IMG/VR virus record: IMGVR_UViG_3300046464_000129
Span: 1-64,000 of that record
DNA from: a virus
Length of the DNA: 64,000 nt
Reading direction: 5' to 3' (one strand)
Part shown: positions 26,861 through 35,436 of the stretch, in pieces
Layout: every line of letters starts with the position of its first letter
Position numbering within the stretch: position 1 is the first letter of the stretch
The notes under the pieces: model-generated
Told to the model about the DNA's origin: nothing
Database searches by the model: none
Seen by the model: only the letters and a program-made list of their open reading frames with translations
Position numbers and translations under genes: made by a program

Positions 26861-28131
26861 TATTTTTCCTCAATATCTAAATTTGTTAAATCTTCACCAA
26901 AATGTTTCCAGTTCTGATTTAGTCGATGTTTCGCTAACATCAATTCTTTTGTTAAATGCTGATCTAAATTTCCAGTTTCATCTATATGAAATCTAGCTAC
27001 ATCAAGCATTCTGCCTATAGGACTTTTTCTTGCTGGTGGATTGCTATTTTCCCAATCGTTCCATTTCTTTTTAATTCTATCTTTTGTTTCCTTACTAAGA
27101 TTTCTAAAATCTATATAGTCATCATGTCCTGGTGTAATTGGATTAACATTAAACCAGTCTAATTCTTTATCTCCAACTTTACTATATAACCAATCTGCTA
27201 TATCAGTTATTTGTCCTATGTTTAATGCTGTCATAACAGTATTACTAGCAAATTGTATATTAACTTCGTTTGATAGTTCTCTATACTTGTTTACAGTATC
27301 TTCTATCATTTGCCAAGTATATTTGCCTGGCCGTTGTAATGTAGCATTTTCTTTTACCCCATCAAGACTAAAAATAATATGAATTTTTTTAATCTTTTTC
27401 CAACATTCAATAACTCTTCTACTAGGAAAATGACTAGCATTAGTATGATATTCTATTGCTAGTTTTTCTGGAGTATCATTAAGCTGAATAACTTTTTCTA
27501 ATAAGTCATCATGTTTGTGTTCTAGCATAGGTTCACCACCTACAAATTTTAAATAACGTAATTCAGATAAGTCATCATCTATGTTATCATTAGATTCATG
27601 AAAGCCTCTTGGTATTTTCTTTTTAGGAAATTTAATACTGTAGATTGTACTACTAGCATAAGGGCCACACATAACACAAGCCATATTACAAAGACTGCTT
27701 ATACCTGTTTCTAAATATTTTATTTTTGCAGGGCCTGTTGTAGTTTGTCTTGTTTTATCTGTTTTTTCATCAATGTTTAATCTAGGAAGACTTCCTCTAA
27801 CTAATTTGTCGCCAGCATCTTCTGCTTTTAACAAAGAGTCTTCCATACCCCAACATTTTCCACATTGATATGGTCTCTTCCCTTCAATCATTTGTTTTCT
27901 TATACTAGTAAAGTATTCACCTTCTCTGGCTTTTTTTATTCCGTCTCTAATATGAGGAGCTGGATCGTTTTTTGTCCTAGGACCAAAAAATCTGCAACAT
28001 GGCATAACAAGCCCATCAGGGCCAACTGCGGCGCCTGCCCAAAGATATGAACAATAACTTGATGTAGGTAAATCTTCTAGCCTAGATCTAATAGTTGGTG
28101 GTTGGTTATTCTTTTCCATCTTTTGGCTCAT
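26860..28131 (-). CDS. Twitch-domain radical SAM protein
   Basis: 423 residues; the ATG at 28131 or one four codons later (28119) could be the start. C27 (YCSYLWAG), C45-C46 (MPCCRFF) and C90/C93 (QCGKCWGMED) form the twitch module. C148, C152, C155 (LCNMACVMC) and VGGEP form the core. S-L-D-G-V-K-E-N-A-T-L follows the usual pattern. The C-terminal end lacks the R-G-T-D...P-E tail. It overlaps the upstream rSAM gene by 26 (or 14) bases. Confidence 0.94.
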   Translation of the reverse strand: MSQKMEKNNQPPTIRSRLEDLPTSSYCSYLWAGAAVGPDGLVMPCCRFFGPRTKNDPAPHIRDGIKKAREGEYFTSIRKQMIEGKRPYQCGKCWGMEDSLLKAEDAGDKLVRGSLPRLNIDEKTDKTRQTTTGPAKIKYLETGISSLCNMACVMCGPYASSTIYSIKFPKKKIPRGFHESNDNIDDDLSELRYLKFVGGEPMLEHKHDDLLEKVIQLNDTPEKLAIEYHTNASHFPSRRVIECWKKIKKIHIIFSLDGVKENATLQRPGKYTWQMIEDTVNKYRELSNEVNIQFASNTVMTALNIGQITDIADWLYSKVGDKELDWFNVNPITPGHDDYIDFRNLSKETKDRIKKKWNDWENSNPPARKSPIGRMLDVARFHIDETGNLDQHLTKELMLAKHRLNQNWKHFGEDLTNLDIEEK

Positions 28132-29536
28132 CTAGTAAGTAAGCCATCTCAGGAAATGTTGCACGGAAATCTGTGCCACGAAGTTTATCTAACTTGTTAA
28201 TGTATTCTCTAAATTCAGGAAGTCTACGAGTCCAGTCTTCACTCTTAGCAAACTTAATCATTCCTCTAAGTCTTTTGATTCCATAACTAGCTTCTTCCCA
28301 CTTTTCATATGGTACTTTACCTTTATGCCAGCTAGGAACACCTAGTTCCCAATTTTCTTTCCACCATTCAATAAACTCTTCATACTTGGCTTCAGTCTTA
28401 TCTAAAAACTCTCTTGGTAATACTTTAACATTCAAGTGTCCAGGCCAATATACAAAGTGATAGTTAATACCACCTGCACCAAATGGCCACATATTAGTTT
28501 TCTTTAGTCCGCTTTCCTGAAGTTTCCATTTAAGGAAATCTGGAATATAATGAATGTTTAAGGCATTAACTGCACAGGCAATAGTTACTTCTACATTGTT
28601 TGATGTCATTGTATCCAAACGTTTGAACTGTCTTAAATTATGTTCCCACTCACTTGGATATCTTATATAATCATTCATAGCACCAATGCTATCTACACTA
28701 TAATGCATACGAACTTTTTGAAAGTGTTTCCATTGCTCAAGTAACCTATCTGGTAACTCAATACAGTTTGAATTGTAACGCACTTCAATTTGGTGTGCGT
28801 AACCCATTTCAATAACTTTATCTAAGATTTCATAATGTTCTTCAATAACTGTAGACTCACCACCTGCAAAATATAATTGTCTTATGTACGGTATTTGTTT
28901 CCAAAACTGATCCCAAAACATTGGATTATCTTTGTGCCAATTATAACTTGCATCAAATTCTCTACCTTTTTTCTCCCATACCATAGTATCTTTGAGTGTT
29001 TTATTTTCAATCTGTGGGTGTAATGCTTTCCAGTCTTTAACCCAACCACTCGAGTCATGTGGGCTACACATAACACAGGCTAATTGACATTTGGTTCCCA
29101 TACGTATATCGATGTAACGAAGTTTACTGTCAGTACTTCCATCTTCGTATGTTTCTTTTTTTAATTGTTCTATGTCAATTCCATCTTTAATCCAGTAGTC
29201 CGTTTCCCATTGTCGCTTACTTCTATGTCCTGCGGCTTCTTCCTTGTAGCACTTTAAACAACTTGCCGGTTTTTCGCCGTTCATCATCATCTTACGTACA
29301 CTTCGCATATAAGAATTATTCCAGCTACTATCTAAATCTGAATTATTTAAGTTGGCAGGTCTGCCATCTTCTAGTTTCAAAACTCCAACACGACCACCGT
29401 GCTCTTTGTCGTTTGTAGCACCTACTGAACTTGCATTTGCGGTACAACATACTCTCATACTTCCGTCTGGTCTTGTTGATAAATGAATCCATGGTAGGAT
29501 ACAAAATGTATCCGAAGGTAATTTGTTATCTGACAT
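28106..29536 (-). CDS. Twitch-domain radical SAM protein, longest copy
   Basis: 476 residues. C12 (FCILPWIH), C30-C31 (RVCCTAN) and C93/C96 (SCLKCYKEE) form the twitch module. C150, C154, C157 (KCQLACVMC) form the core, with G-G-E-S in place of GGEP. An insertion after the core and a clear tail (D-K-L-R-G-T-D-F-R-A-T-F-P-E) are present. It is first in its operon, with its own late-type box about 40 bases upstream and AAGG before the ATG. Expression late in infection is inferred. Confidence 0.95.
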   Translation of the reverse strand: MSDNKLPSDTFCILPWIHLSTRPDGSMRVCCTANASSVGATNDKEHGGRVGVLKLEDGRPANLNNSDLDSSWNNSYMRSVRKMMMNGEKPASCLKCYKEEAAGHRSKRQWETDYWIKDGIDIEQLKKETYEDGSTDSKLRYIDIRMGTKCQLACVMCSPHDSSGWVKDWKALHPQIENKTLKDTMVWEKKGREFDASYNWHKDNPMFWDQFWKQIPYIRQLYFAGGESTVIEEHYEILDKVIEMGYAHQIEVRYNSNCIELPDRLLEQWKHFQKVRMHYSVDSIGAMNDYIRYPSEWEHNLRQFKRLDTMTSNNVEVTIACAVNALNIHYIPDFLKWKLQESGLKKTNMWPFGAGGINYHFVYWPGHLNVKVLPREFLDKTEAKYEEFIEWWKENWELGVPSWHKGKVPYEKWEEASYGIKRLRGMIKFAKSEDWTRRLPEFREYINKLDKLRGTDFRATFPEMAYLLDEPKDGKE

Positions 29537-29576
29537 TATTTTTCCTTATGTGCAAGTTCGTCTGCACCGTACTGTG

Positions 29577-29583
29577 TATTTAT
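29577..29583 (-). promoter_or_regulatory. T4-late-type promoter box before rSAM/nucleosidase operon
   Basis: Minus-strand TGATAAATACACAG, about 40 bases upstream of the ATG at 29536 in a 60-base intergenic gap. A small GTGCA/TGCAC hairpin lies between the box and the start. Confidence 0.55.
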
Positions 29584-29595
29584 CATTAGCATATG

Positions 29596-30300
29596 TTAGA
29601 TTGTATATGTTTTATCTGCTGATCCATTGTTTACTATATTCCACGTTTCTTCTGTAGCATTGCCTGTTAACTGCAAACAAGGGCGTTTACGCCAACTTCC
29701 ATTCCAAGTTAAATGAGGTAATGTACTCCACTCCCACGTGAATATAGTACCTGCTTTCCATTGTGTATATACACGATTACCAAATTGAAATATCTGTCCT
29801 GGCTCCCAATCTTCCATAGGAATGAGGAATCTTATTTTGTTACTGTTTTGATATTGGAAATCTGGATTATCTATTACCCGTTCACCACGTGGATTACCTG
29901 GTAAGTTATCTATATGCCACATAAGCTGATCATTAGGGTATTGATCGTTAAACTTACAAGTTAGTTTATCGTCTTTGTTAAATTTTAAAAATTCTGTGAT
30001 TTTGGTAAATTGAGGGAACTCGTCTGGATATTTGTCAAAGTTTACCTTACGGAACATAACGGCTTCTGGTTTGCCATCTGGGTTCTCTTTATCTTCTTCT
30101 ACGTGATTTTCGCTTTTTTTATTAGCGGCGTGTTCGTATCTTTGCTCGTTGTATGCTTGATTTTGTACACCCTTTGATCTAGCTAATTCTATTTCATCAG
30201 TCCAGTCGCCTATAAAACGACCTACTATTTTTACATATTCGCCTTCTTGGTCTTCTCTAAACTTGTCAAAGTGCCAAGGACTTTTAAAAGGTGATCCCAT
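29596..30300 (-). CDS. 2OG-Fe(II) oxygenase-like protein
   Basis: 234 residues from the ATG at 30298-30300, chosen because GGAGAG lies just upstream. H-x-D is in L-M-W-H-I-D-N-L-P-G and the distal His is in S-T-L-P-H-L-T-W-N-G, followed by R-P-C-L-Q-L-T-G. W-x-x-G-Q-I-F-Q-F-G-N and W-K-A-G-T-I-F-T-W fit the jelly-roll strands. This suggests a hydroxylase of a protein or small-molecule substrate. It is preceded by the sulfotransferase-like gene, with which it is coupled. Confidence 0.7.
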   Translation of the reverse strand: MGSPFKSPWHFDKFREDQEGEYVKIVGRFIGDWTDEIELARSKGVQNQAYNEQRYEHAANKKSENHVEEDKENPDGKPEAVMFRKVNFDKYPDEFPQFTKITEFLKFNKDDKLTCKFNDQYPNDQLMWHIDNLPGNPRGERVIDNPDFQYQNSNKIRFLIPMEDWEPGQIFQFGNRVYTQWKAGTIFTWEWSTLPHLTWNGSWRKRPCLQLTGNATEETWNIVNNGSADKTYTI

Positions 30301-30301
30301 T

Positions 30302-30973
30302 CTATCTCTCCGGAATTGTTGCTGATGCAATATAAACATCTGAATGCTTATGTTTATTTACCTCTACATACTCCAAAGATTTATCTAGGTTAAATGAATT
30401 CCAGTTTTTAAATAGTTCTGTACTCCACGGTTTGAATTCTAGTCCTTTACGAACTGCAAAGTCTGTAATACTACTACTTTCTTGCCATAACAGTTCCCAC
30501 ATTCTATCATAGTTTTTATATCCAGGTCTATAATCTGGATAATGATCCTCATCAAAACACATAACTTCACTCCACCAAGCAAAGCTCTTTTGAGGTTCTC
30601 TATAAACTAACATAATCTTATCACCTGGAAAGTGATTCCATATGTAATCTAAATTAAAATGCCTAGCAAACACATGACCTTTAATAATACGATATCCCTC
30701 TCCAGAGAATACATCATTAATATCATCCTGTAGTTTATTAGGTGTAAGAAAATTAAAGTCTATCCAATCTTCACCACAGCCCATTCCTGGACCCCAATAA
30801 CTACCACGATGTCCATTGTTAACATCACCTGGTGTTTTAGGTCTATGATATTGAGTTCTTTCTGGAGTTTCGTCTGTACGATCACAGGTTAAGATAGAAC
30901 GTAATTGTATATCAATTCCGCTCCACCTAGATCCTGGTATACCGCATAGCCATACATTAATATTATTTGTCAA
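30302..30973 (-). CDS. Sulfotransferase-like protein
   Basis: 223 residues from a TTG start with AGGA seven bases upstream; no in-frame ATG lies near. The N-terminal W-L-C-G-I-P-G-S-R-W-S-G-I resembles the 5'-phosphosulfate-binding loop, and K-I-M-L-V-Y-R-E-P-Q-K-S-F-A-W-W the second PAPS-binding strand/helix of sulfotransferases. The rest is divergent, so the call is tentative. A different P-loop-like transferase is possible. The operon continues into the 2OG oxygenase. Confidence 0.5.
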   Translation of the reverse strand: MTNNINVWLCGIPGSRWSGIDIQLRSILTCDRTDETPERTQYHRPKTPGDVNNGHRGSYWGPGMGCGEDWIDFNFLTPNKLQDDINDVFSGEGYRIIKGHVFARHFNLDYIWNHFPGDKIMLVYREPQKSFAWWSEVMCFDEDHYPDYRPGYKNYDRMWELLWQESSSITDFAVRKGLEFKPWSTELFKNWNSFNLDKSLEYVEVNKHKHSDVYIASATIPER

Positions 30974-31259
30974 AGTGTTTTCCTAAAAATCCTGTAACGC
31001 CATTCATCACGTCTGATTTAATTGCGTCATAATCTAATTTAAGATTAATTTTTGACATAGAGTCTACTGTTAATGCTTTTAAGATATCATCTTTTGGAGA
31101 TTCTTCTTTTATCTTTTTTAGATCTTCTTGAGTCAGTACAACCTTCTCACCAGTAGCTAGGTTTATTTGGACCTCTTTAATATACTCTGCTGGTATATGG
31201 TCCATAGATACTTGATCAAAGATCAGATCAAAAGATCTATCTTTTCTTTCAATTGGCAT
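30963..31259 (-). CDS. Conserved-type phage hypothetical protein
   Basis: 98 residues, soluble and charged, with a beta-rich N-terminal half (S-F-D-L-I-F-D-Q-V) and a helical end (V-M-N-G-V-T-G-F-L-G-K-H-F). No family is recognised. Its place near phage housekeeping genes, with an 11-base overlap into the sulfotransferase-like gene, suggests joint expression. Confidence 0.75.
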   Translation of the reverse strand: MPIERKDRSFDLIFDQVSMDHIPAEYIKEVQINLATGEKVVLTQEDLKKIKEESPKDDILKALTVDSMSKINLKLDYDAIKSDVMNGVTGFLGKHFDK

Positions 31260-31284
31260 TTTTTGCCCGCCTTCTTGTTTTTAA

Positions 31285-31911
31285 TTATTCAGCTGGTTCA
31301 GTAACTTTAGCATCAGTCTTCTTTGGTCCTGGTTTTAAACCTGGTGCCAATTCATATGCCTGAGCTTTTAAGTTTTTAGCTTCTGACTCAAACGATTTAG
31401 CTTGAGCTAATAAGTTCTTTGCCATCTGTGTATCATCAAGAGTCTCACCTGGTGTAGCAGTTTCTGCAACTGGTGCAGGAGCGGCTTGGTCAGCTTTAAC
31501 TTCTTTACCCGCCATTGGAGTCTCATCCGTTGGTGGTGCTACAATAGGTGCACCTTTAGTTTCTTCACGAACAATGTTATTAATTTCAGTTAAGCCTACT
31601 GCAATTTCTGCATTAGGTGTCATTAACACATTATCAGTAGACTGTTTCATAAGTCTTCCTGTCTTGTGAAGTGTTTGAAGCATATTAGTACCGTCTGCCA
31701 TTACAGTTCTCTCTGCATACTCGTAGAAGTTAGGACTCGCTTGAGCACCTGGTGCTTCTACTGCATTGATTACATCATCATGCATCCAGTCTGCTAGTGC
31801 ATCAGTATCTACAACCAAACAACTTTTTGGATCATCTGGTAATTCTCTGAATACAACTACAACTTTTTTCTGCGTGTTGGCCAATTTACCAACGTGTTTT
31901 GTATTTCTCAT
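31285..31911 (-). CDS. Phage hypothetical protein with Ala/Pro-rich C-terminal half
   Basis: About 208 residues from the ATG at 31909-31911, preceded by GGAGTAATAAT and placed just after the previous stop; an earlier in-frame start inside the upstream gene is unlikely. The first 110 residues look folded (V-V-V-V-F-R-E-L-P-D-D, D-T-D-A-L-A-D-W-M-H-D). The rest is rich in Ala, Pro, Glu and Lys, with a heptad-like helix near the end. The function is unknown. Confidence 0.75.
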   Translation of the reverse strand: MRNTKHVGKLANTQKKVVVVFRELPDDPKSCLVVDTDALADWMHDDVINAVEAPGAQASPNFYEYAERTVMADGTNMLQTLHKTGRLMKQSTDNVLMTPNAEIAVGLTEINNIVREETKGAPIVAPPTDETPMAGKEVKADQAAPAPVAETATPGETLDDTQMAKNLLAQAKSFESEAKNLKAQAYELAPGLKPGPKKTDAKVTEPAE

Positions 31912-31915
31912 ATTA

Positions 31916-32152
31916 TTACTCCTTTGCCGGAGTTTCTGCTTTTGCATCAGTTTCAACTTTTGCATCTTCAGGTTGTTCCGGTGTATTTGCTTTAATAAAA
32001 GCTACTAGCTTTTCAAAACATTTTCCTACTTGACCTGCTTCAGCGGCTTTAAATGCGCCACGTTGTGTAGCAAGGTCAATAATATTAGCTGAAAGAACAA
32101 TGTCCTGAATAGACAATGTTACTGCTTCAGCATTTTTATTTTCTTCTGCCAT
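31916..32152 (-). CDS. Small acidic phage protein, T4-like phage type
   Basis: 78 residues with a core A-T-Q-R-G-A-F-K-A-A-E-A-G-Q-V-G-K-C-F-E-K-L. From memory, T4-like marine phages carry a similar small conserved protein (S-R-R-G-A-F then V-G); the role is unknown. The C-terminal third is acidic and low complexity. A late-type box lies about 35 bases upstream and AAAGGAG precedes the ATG. Confidence 0.7.
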   Translation of the reverse strand: MAEENKNAEAVTLSIQDIVLSANIIDLATQRGAFKAAEAGQVGKCFEKLVAFIKANTPEQPEDAKVETDAKAETPAKE

Positions 32153-32185
32153 TTTAATCTCCTTTGATTAATTAACTACTATGTT

Positions 32186-32192
32186 TATTTAT
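32186..32192 (-). promoter_or_regulatory. T4-late-type promoter box
   Basis: Minus-strand CATAAATAAACAT about 35 bases before the ATG at 32152, overlapping the stop region of the upstream gene. The downstream genes (31285-32152) may be late. Confidence 0.5.
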
Positions 32193-32518
32193 GCCGGCTC
32201 GTGTGCGGTATCTGCTAATTTGCTAACATAAAGGTTCTTTTTGAACTGTTCAATATCTTTGGGTAGCTCAAACCATAGTTGGTATATATGTTTTACCTTA
32301 TCTAAAGGTTTAATGTGATACAACCCAGAAATATTATCAACTAATGACTTCCAGGATATATCTTCATTGTTGGTAACAATTACTACTCTATTCCTAACCA
32401 TCTTTTCTAGCAATAGAGTACCTTTGAGTAACTCCATATCAGAATTACTTAAACTGTTACCATTTGATACTAACCTTATTTTATCTTTAGTCTTAGCTTG
32501 TTTATTAACTAATCCCAT
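32189..32518 (-). CDS. Hypothetical phage protein
   Basis: 109 residues. A central L-L-K-G-T-L-L-L-E-K-M-V-R-N-R-V-V-I-V-T-N-N segment and Y-Q-L-W-F-E-L-P-K-D are visible; no motif gives a function. The protein is basic overall. It lies between the cold-shock gene and the late-promoter region. Confidence 0.65.
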   Translation of the reverse strand: MGLVNKQAKTKDKIRLVSNGNSLSNSDMELLKGTLLLEKMVRNRVVIVTNNEDISWKSLVDNISGLYHIKPLDKVKHIYQLWFELPKDIEQFKKNLYVSKLADTAHEPA

Positions 32519-32530
32519 ATTAGTACCGTA

Positions 32531-32737
32531 CTACTGTTTCTTTAACTGAACAGCCACTGGTCCTTTGTTACCATCTTCAACTTCAAATTCAATAGTATCA
32601 CCTTCTACAAGTGAATCAATTCCTGAATCCTTTACTGCTGAAATATGTACAAAGATATCCTTCTCGTCGCCGTCAACGGCAATAAAACCAAAACCTTTAG
32701 TTCCATTAAACCATTTTACTTTACCTATTTTACTCAT
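32531..32737 (-). CDS. Cold-shock domain protein
   Basis: 68 residues from the ATG at 32735-32737; the longer open frame into the upstream gene is not needed. K-V-K-W-F-N-G-T-K-G-F-G-F-I (RNP1) and D-I-F-V-H-I-S-A-V (RNP2) are textbook CspA-family single-strand nucleic acid-binding motifs. Length matches bacterial Csps. It probably acts as an RNA chaperone or transcription antiterminator during infection. GAAAAGGAAAAT precedes the ATG. Confidence 0.93.
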   Translation of the reverse strand: MSKIGKVKWFNGTKGFGFIAVDGDEKDIFVHISAVKDSGIDSLVEGDTIEFEVEDGNKGPVAVQLKKQ

Positions 32738-32750
32738 ATTTTCCTTTTCT

Positions 32751-33917
32751 TTATGTTGCTTCGTAATGTACTGTGACACCAAATGGTGCTTTAATTCTTT
32801 TTTGCTTATCACTATGGATTACAAATAATGAATCACAGTAGTCTGGGTTACCCCAACTTTCCCAAGGGTATCCGTCTGTGAACATGACTAACTGATCTGG
32901 ATTGATGTCGTTCAATTCCATATAGTTATAAACTGCATCAAAGTCAGTTCCACCACCACCTTCAAGTTGGTAGTCGTTCATAGTTCGTCCATCATCACTA
33001 TGGAATTCTTCAACACCATAAACCTTAGTGTCAAATTGCATAATAGTAACTTTATAGCTATTATACTGATCCATAATACCCTGTACTTCAGATAGGAAGT
33101 CACGAAGCATATCTTGACTTATACTTCCTGAAGTATCTAATGCAATCGCTATATTCAATTGCTCGTCCTTATTCATACCAGGAAAAATAACTTCTCCTGA
33201 CCTTTTACTTGGACGCATAAAAGTAAAATCGTTTTTAAGAGAACTTTCTAATTGTGTTCTAAGAATATCTCTCCAATCCATTTTAGGAGCAATTAATTCA
33301 TTAATCATTCTCTTAACGGATTCAGGCACATCCATACCAGCATTTTGTGCCGCTTGGATTGCCGCTTGTTTAATTTCGTCTGCTAGTGCTTTCTTTTCTT
33401 CTTCACTTAATTCAGCACCTATACCTTTGCCATCTTTGTCACCTGGCTTAATTTCTTCTAAGTGTACATCCATACCTTTAGCATCTTTTTTATTTGCTTT
33501 AAGATGATCATAAATTTCAAAACTATTCCAACCTTGATATTTCCAATCAAGACAAATTTTGCCACCACCTAGTTTATCTTCTGTAATTGGTTCACCTACG
33601 TTTTGTTCAACTAGTGTCATATTAATATTATAATCAGCGGCCGCATTATATAATTGCGGTTCACGATCTCCTCTTGCCTGCATATGATCAAATACACAAT
33701 GCAATACTTCATGTCCCACTAAAAAGTCTAACATAGGATCTGTTAAACTGTTTACAAAATCACGATTAAAAAGAAACTTTCTACCATCTGTTGCCGCAGT
33801 AGGCAAATAGTCAGCTTCTTCAATTTTTAATCTAACAGCCAATTGCCCAAAAAACGGTTTAGTTAATAGCAACCTAACTCTAGATTGTGTAATTCTTTCT
33901 TCAGCAGTTTTATTCAT
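32751..33917 (-). CDS. VWA-domain protein with N-terminal metallopeptidase-like domain
   Basis: 388 residues. The N-terminal domain has G-H-E-V-L-H (69-73), an HExxH zinc-type motif. A charged linker near 140-190 follows. The C-terminal VWA-like domain has a MIDAS D-T-S-G-S at 261-265 and F-T-D-G near the end. The architecture fits the DUF2201-type VWA partners of MoxR ATPases. The ATPase gene is two genes upstream, so the two probably act together in protein remodelling or metal insertion. It has its own host-type promoter. Confidence 0.88.
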   Translation of the reverse strand: MNKTAEERITQSRVRLLLTKPFFGQLAVRLKIEEADYLPTAATDGRKFLFNRDFVNSLTDPMLDFLVGHEVLHCVFDHMQARGDREPQLYNAAADYNINMTLVEQNVGEPITEDKLGGGKICLDWKYQGWNSFEIYDHLKANKKDAKGMDVHLEEIKPGDKDGKGIGAELSEEEKKALADEIKQAAIQAAQNAGMDVPESVKRMINELIAPKMDWRDILRTQLESSLKNDFTFMRPSKRSGEVIFPGMNKDEQLNIAIALDTSGSISQDMLRDFLSEVQGIMDQYNSYKVTIMQFDTKVYGVEEFHSDDGRTMNDYQLEGGGGTDFDAVYNYMELNDINPDQLVMFTDGYPWESWGNPDYCDSLFVIHSDKQKRIKAPFGVTVHYEAT

Positions 33918-33947
33918 CTTTATGTCCCTTATCTAACTTATAACTAT

Positions 33948-33976
33948 ATAATACTATCTTTACCAACATATGTCAA
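33948..33976 (-). promoter_or_regulatory. Host-type sigma70 promoter for the VWA gene
   Basis: -35 TTGACA at 33971-33976, 17-base spacer, -10 TATTAT at 33948-33953 (minus strand). It overlaps the stop of the upstream gene and lies about 31 bases before the ATG at 33917. Confidence 0.75.
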
Positions 33977-34311
33977 CCTTTATATGACAATTTAAATACC
34001 ATTGCATCTGGTTGGTTTTTAAAGAAAACTTTATCAATTTCAATATGAAAATCTTGGTGATAAAAGTGTTTTCTACAAAATTTAGTTATCCAAGTCTTAT
34101 GTCCTTTACTGTATAATGGAATAATTTCACAGTTTTTCATCCACTCTTGCTTGTATTTACTAATATCACTAGCAGTATAATCTTTGAATCCCAAACCATA
34201 TAATCTAATGTTAGTTCTCTGTCTTGGGGTAAATTGGGAGAGATCAACTGTCTCTCCCTCTTTTAATTTAGGCGTCAAGTACGAGTCTACCATATCGGTT
34301 AAAGTACTCAT
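33973..34311 (-). CDS. Hypothetical protein between MoxR and VWA genes
   Basis: 112 residues from the ATG at 34309-34311, chosen for AGAGAGG just upstream although it overlaps the MoxR gene by 44 bases; an ATG at 34293 gives a smaller overlap but no ribosome site. It has a basic centre (F-T-P-R-Q-R-T-N-I-R-L-Y-G-L-G) and K-F-C-R-K-H-F. The family is unknown; its position suggests a link to the MoxR-VWA pair. Confidence 0.7.
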   Translation of the reverse strand: MSTLTDMVDSYLTPKLKEGETVDLSQFTPRQRTNIRLYGLGFKDYTASDISKYKQEWMKNCEIIPLYSKGHKTWITKFCRKHFYHQDFHIEIDKVFFKNQPDAMVFKLSYKG

Positions 34312-35392
34312 CAAACCTCTCTATCTTTTGTTGCTTAGGTACTAGCTTGTACTGTTGCATTGCAATCCTAGAAGCCATAACAACCATTTCAGTTTCAAAG
34401 TTATCCATCATAAAGCTGATGAAGTTTGAGAACCTTTTATGGTATTTGTCCATCTCCTTAGATTTAGCACCAGCTTTTTCACCAGCAATAAAACTATCTC
34501 TCAACTCATAACATAGTGATGTAGCAAGAGCATACATAGCTGATACTTCAGTATTATCAACTTTCTTAACTTTAGCATCTAGTACATCTTCTGGAACAGG
34601 AAGGTCACCTGCAATTTTTCTATGAGCCATAAACTTGACAGCAACACCTTCTCCTACACAACCTGCAACCATATCTGTTTGTAGACTTTCAGAAAGTTCA
34701 TCACCATCTTCTAGTAATTCTGAAGTAAATGTCCAAGCCCTTGGTGTAGCAAATCCACGTGAACTTGATTGTGGATCAAAGTTATAAAGATCACCTTTGG
34801 CAAATGAAAGGTATCCAACTACATCTGGGTTAACATTATTATGAACTGCCCAATTTAACCAATCTGTAAAATCAACACGTAGTTCAAAGTGTACGAATCT
34901 ATTCTCAAGTGGCTTAGGCATTCTATAAGTAACACCTTTGTCAGTCTCTCTATTACCAGCGGCAATTAAAACTACATTGTCTGGTAATACATATTGACCA
35001 ATTCGTCTATTAAGAATTAACTGATAACCTGCGGCCTGTACACTAGGAGCGGCAGAGTTCATTTCGTCTAAGAAAACGATAACAGTATCAAACTGTTTCG
35101 CAAATTCTTCTGAAGGTAAATCAGCTGGTGGTAACCAAACCATTTTACCATTTTTAAGATCTGGAGCTGGGTAACCTCTAAGGTCAGTTGGCTCAAATAG
35201 TGCAAGTCTCATATCAACAACGTGAGTCTTACCTAATGCACCAGAATCACCAATACCTTGGATTAATTCTGATTTACCAATTCCTGGAGGACCCCATAAA
35301 AATACAGGTCTCTTCTTTTTAAAAGCCCTAGTAATCAAAGTAGTGGCTTCGCTAATTTTTACAGTTCTTGTATCTGATATCGCAGTTTGCAT
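34268..35392 (-). CDS. MoxR-family AAA+ ATPase
   Basis: About 374 residues from the ATG at 35390-35392, chosen for GAAGGACAAAAA upstream. Twelve codons earlier another ATG falls almost on the predicted transcription start. Walker A G-P-P-G-I-G-K-S (34-41), Walker B V-I-V-F-L-D-E-M, sensor A-G-N-R-E-T and R-F-V-H arginine region are present. MoxR ATPases work with VWA proteins as chaperones or in metal-cofactor insertion. Two genes downstream is such a VWA protein. A strong host-type promoter precedes it. Confidence 0.92.
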   Translation of the reverse strand: MQTAISDTRTVKISEATTLITRAFKKKRPVFLWGPPGIGKSELIQGIGDSGALGKTHVVDMRLALFEPTDLRGYPAPDLKNGKMVWLPPADLPSEEFAKQFDTVIVFLDEMNSAAPSVQAAGYQLILNRRIGQYVLPDNVVLIAAGNRETDKGVTYRMPKPLENRFVHFELRVDFTDWLNWAVHNNVNPDVVGYLSFAKGDLYNFDPQSSSRGFATPRAWTFTSELLEDGDELSESLQTDMVAGCVGEGVAVKFMAHRKIAGDLPVPEDVLDAKVKKVDNTEVSAMYALATSLCYELRDSFIAGEKAGAKSKEMDKYHKRFSNFISFMMDNFETEMVVMASRIAMQQYKLVPKQQKIERFDEYFNRYGRLVLDA

Positions 35393-35436
35393 TTTTTGTC
35401 CTTCTTCTAAGTTTGCTTTCTTTGGCATATAATATT

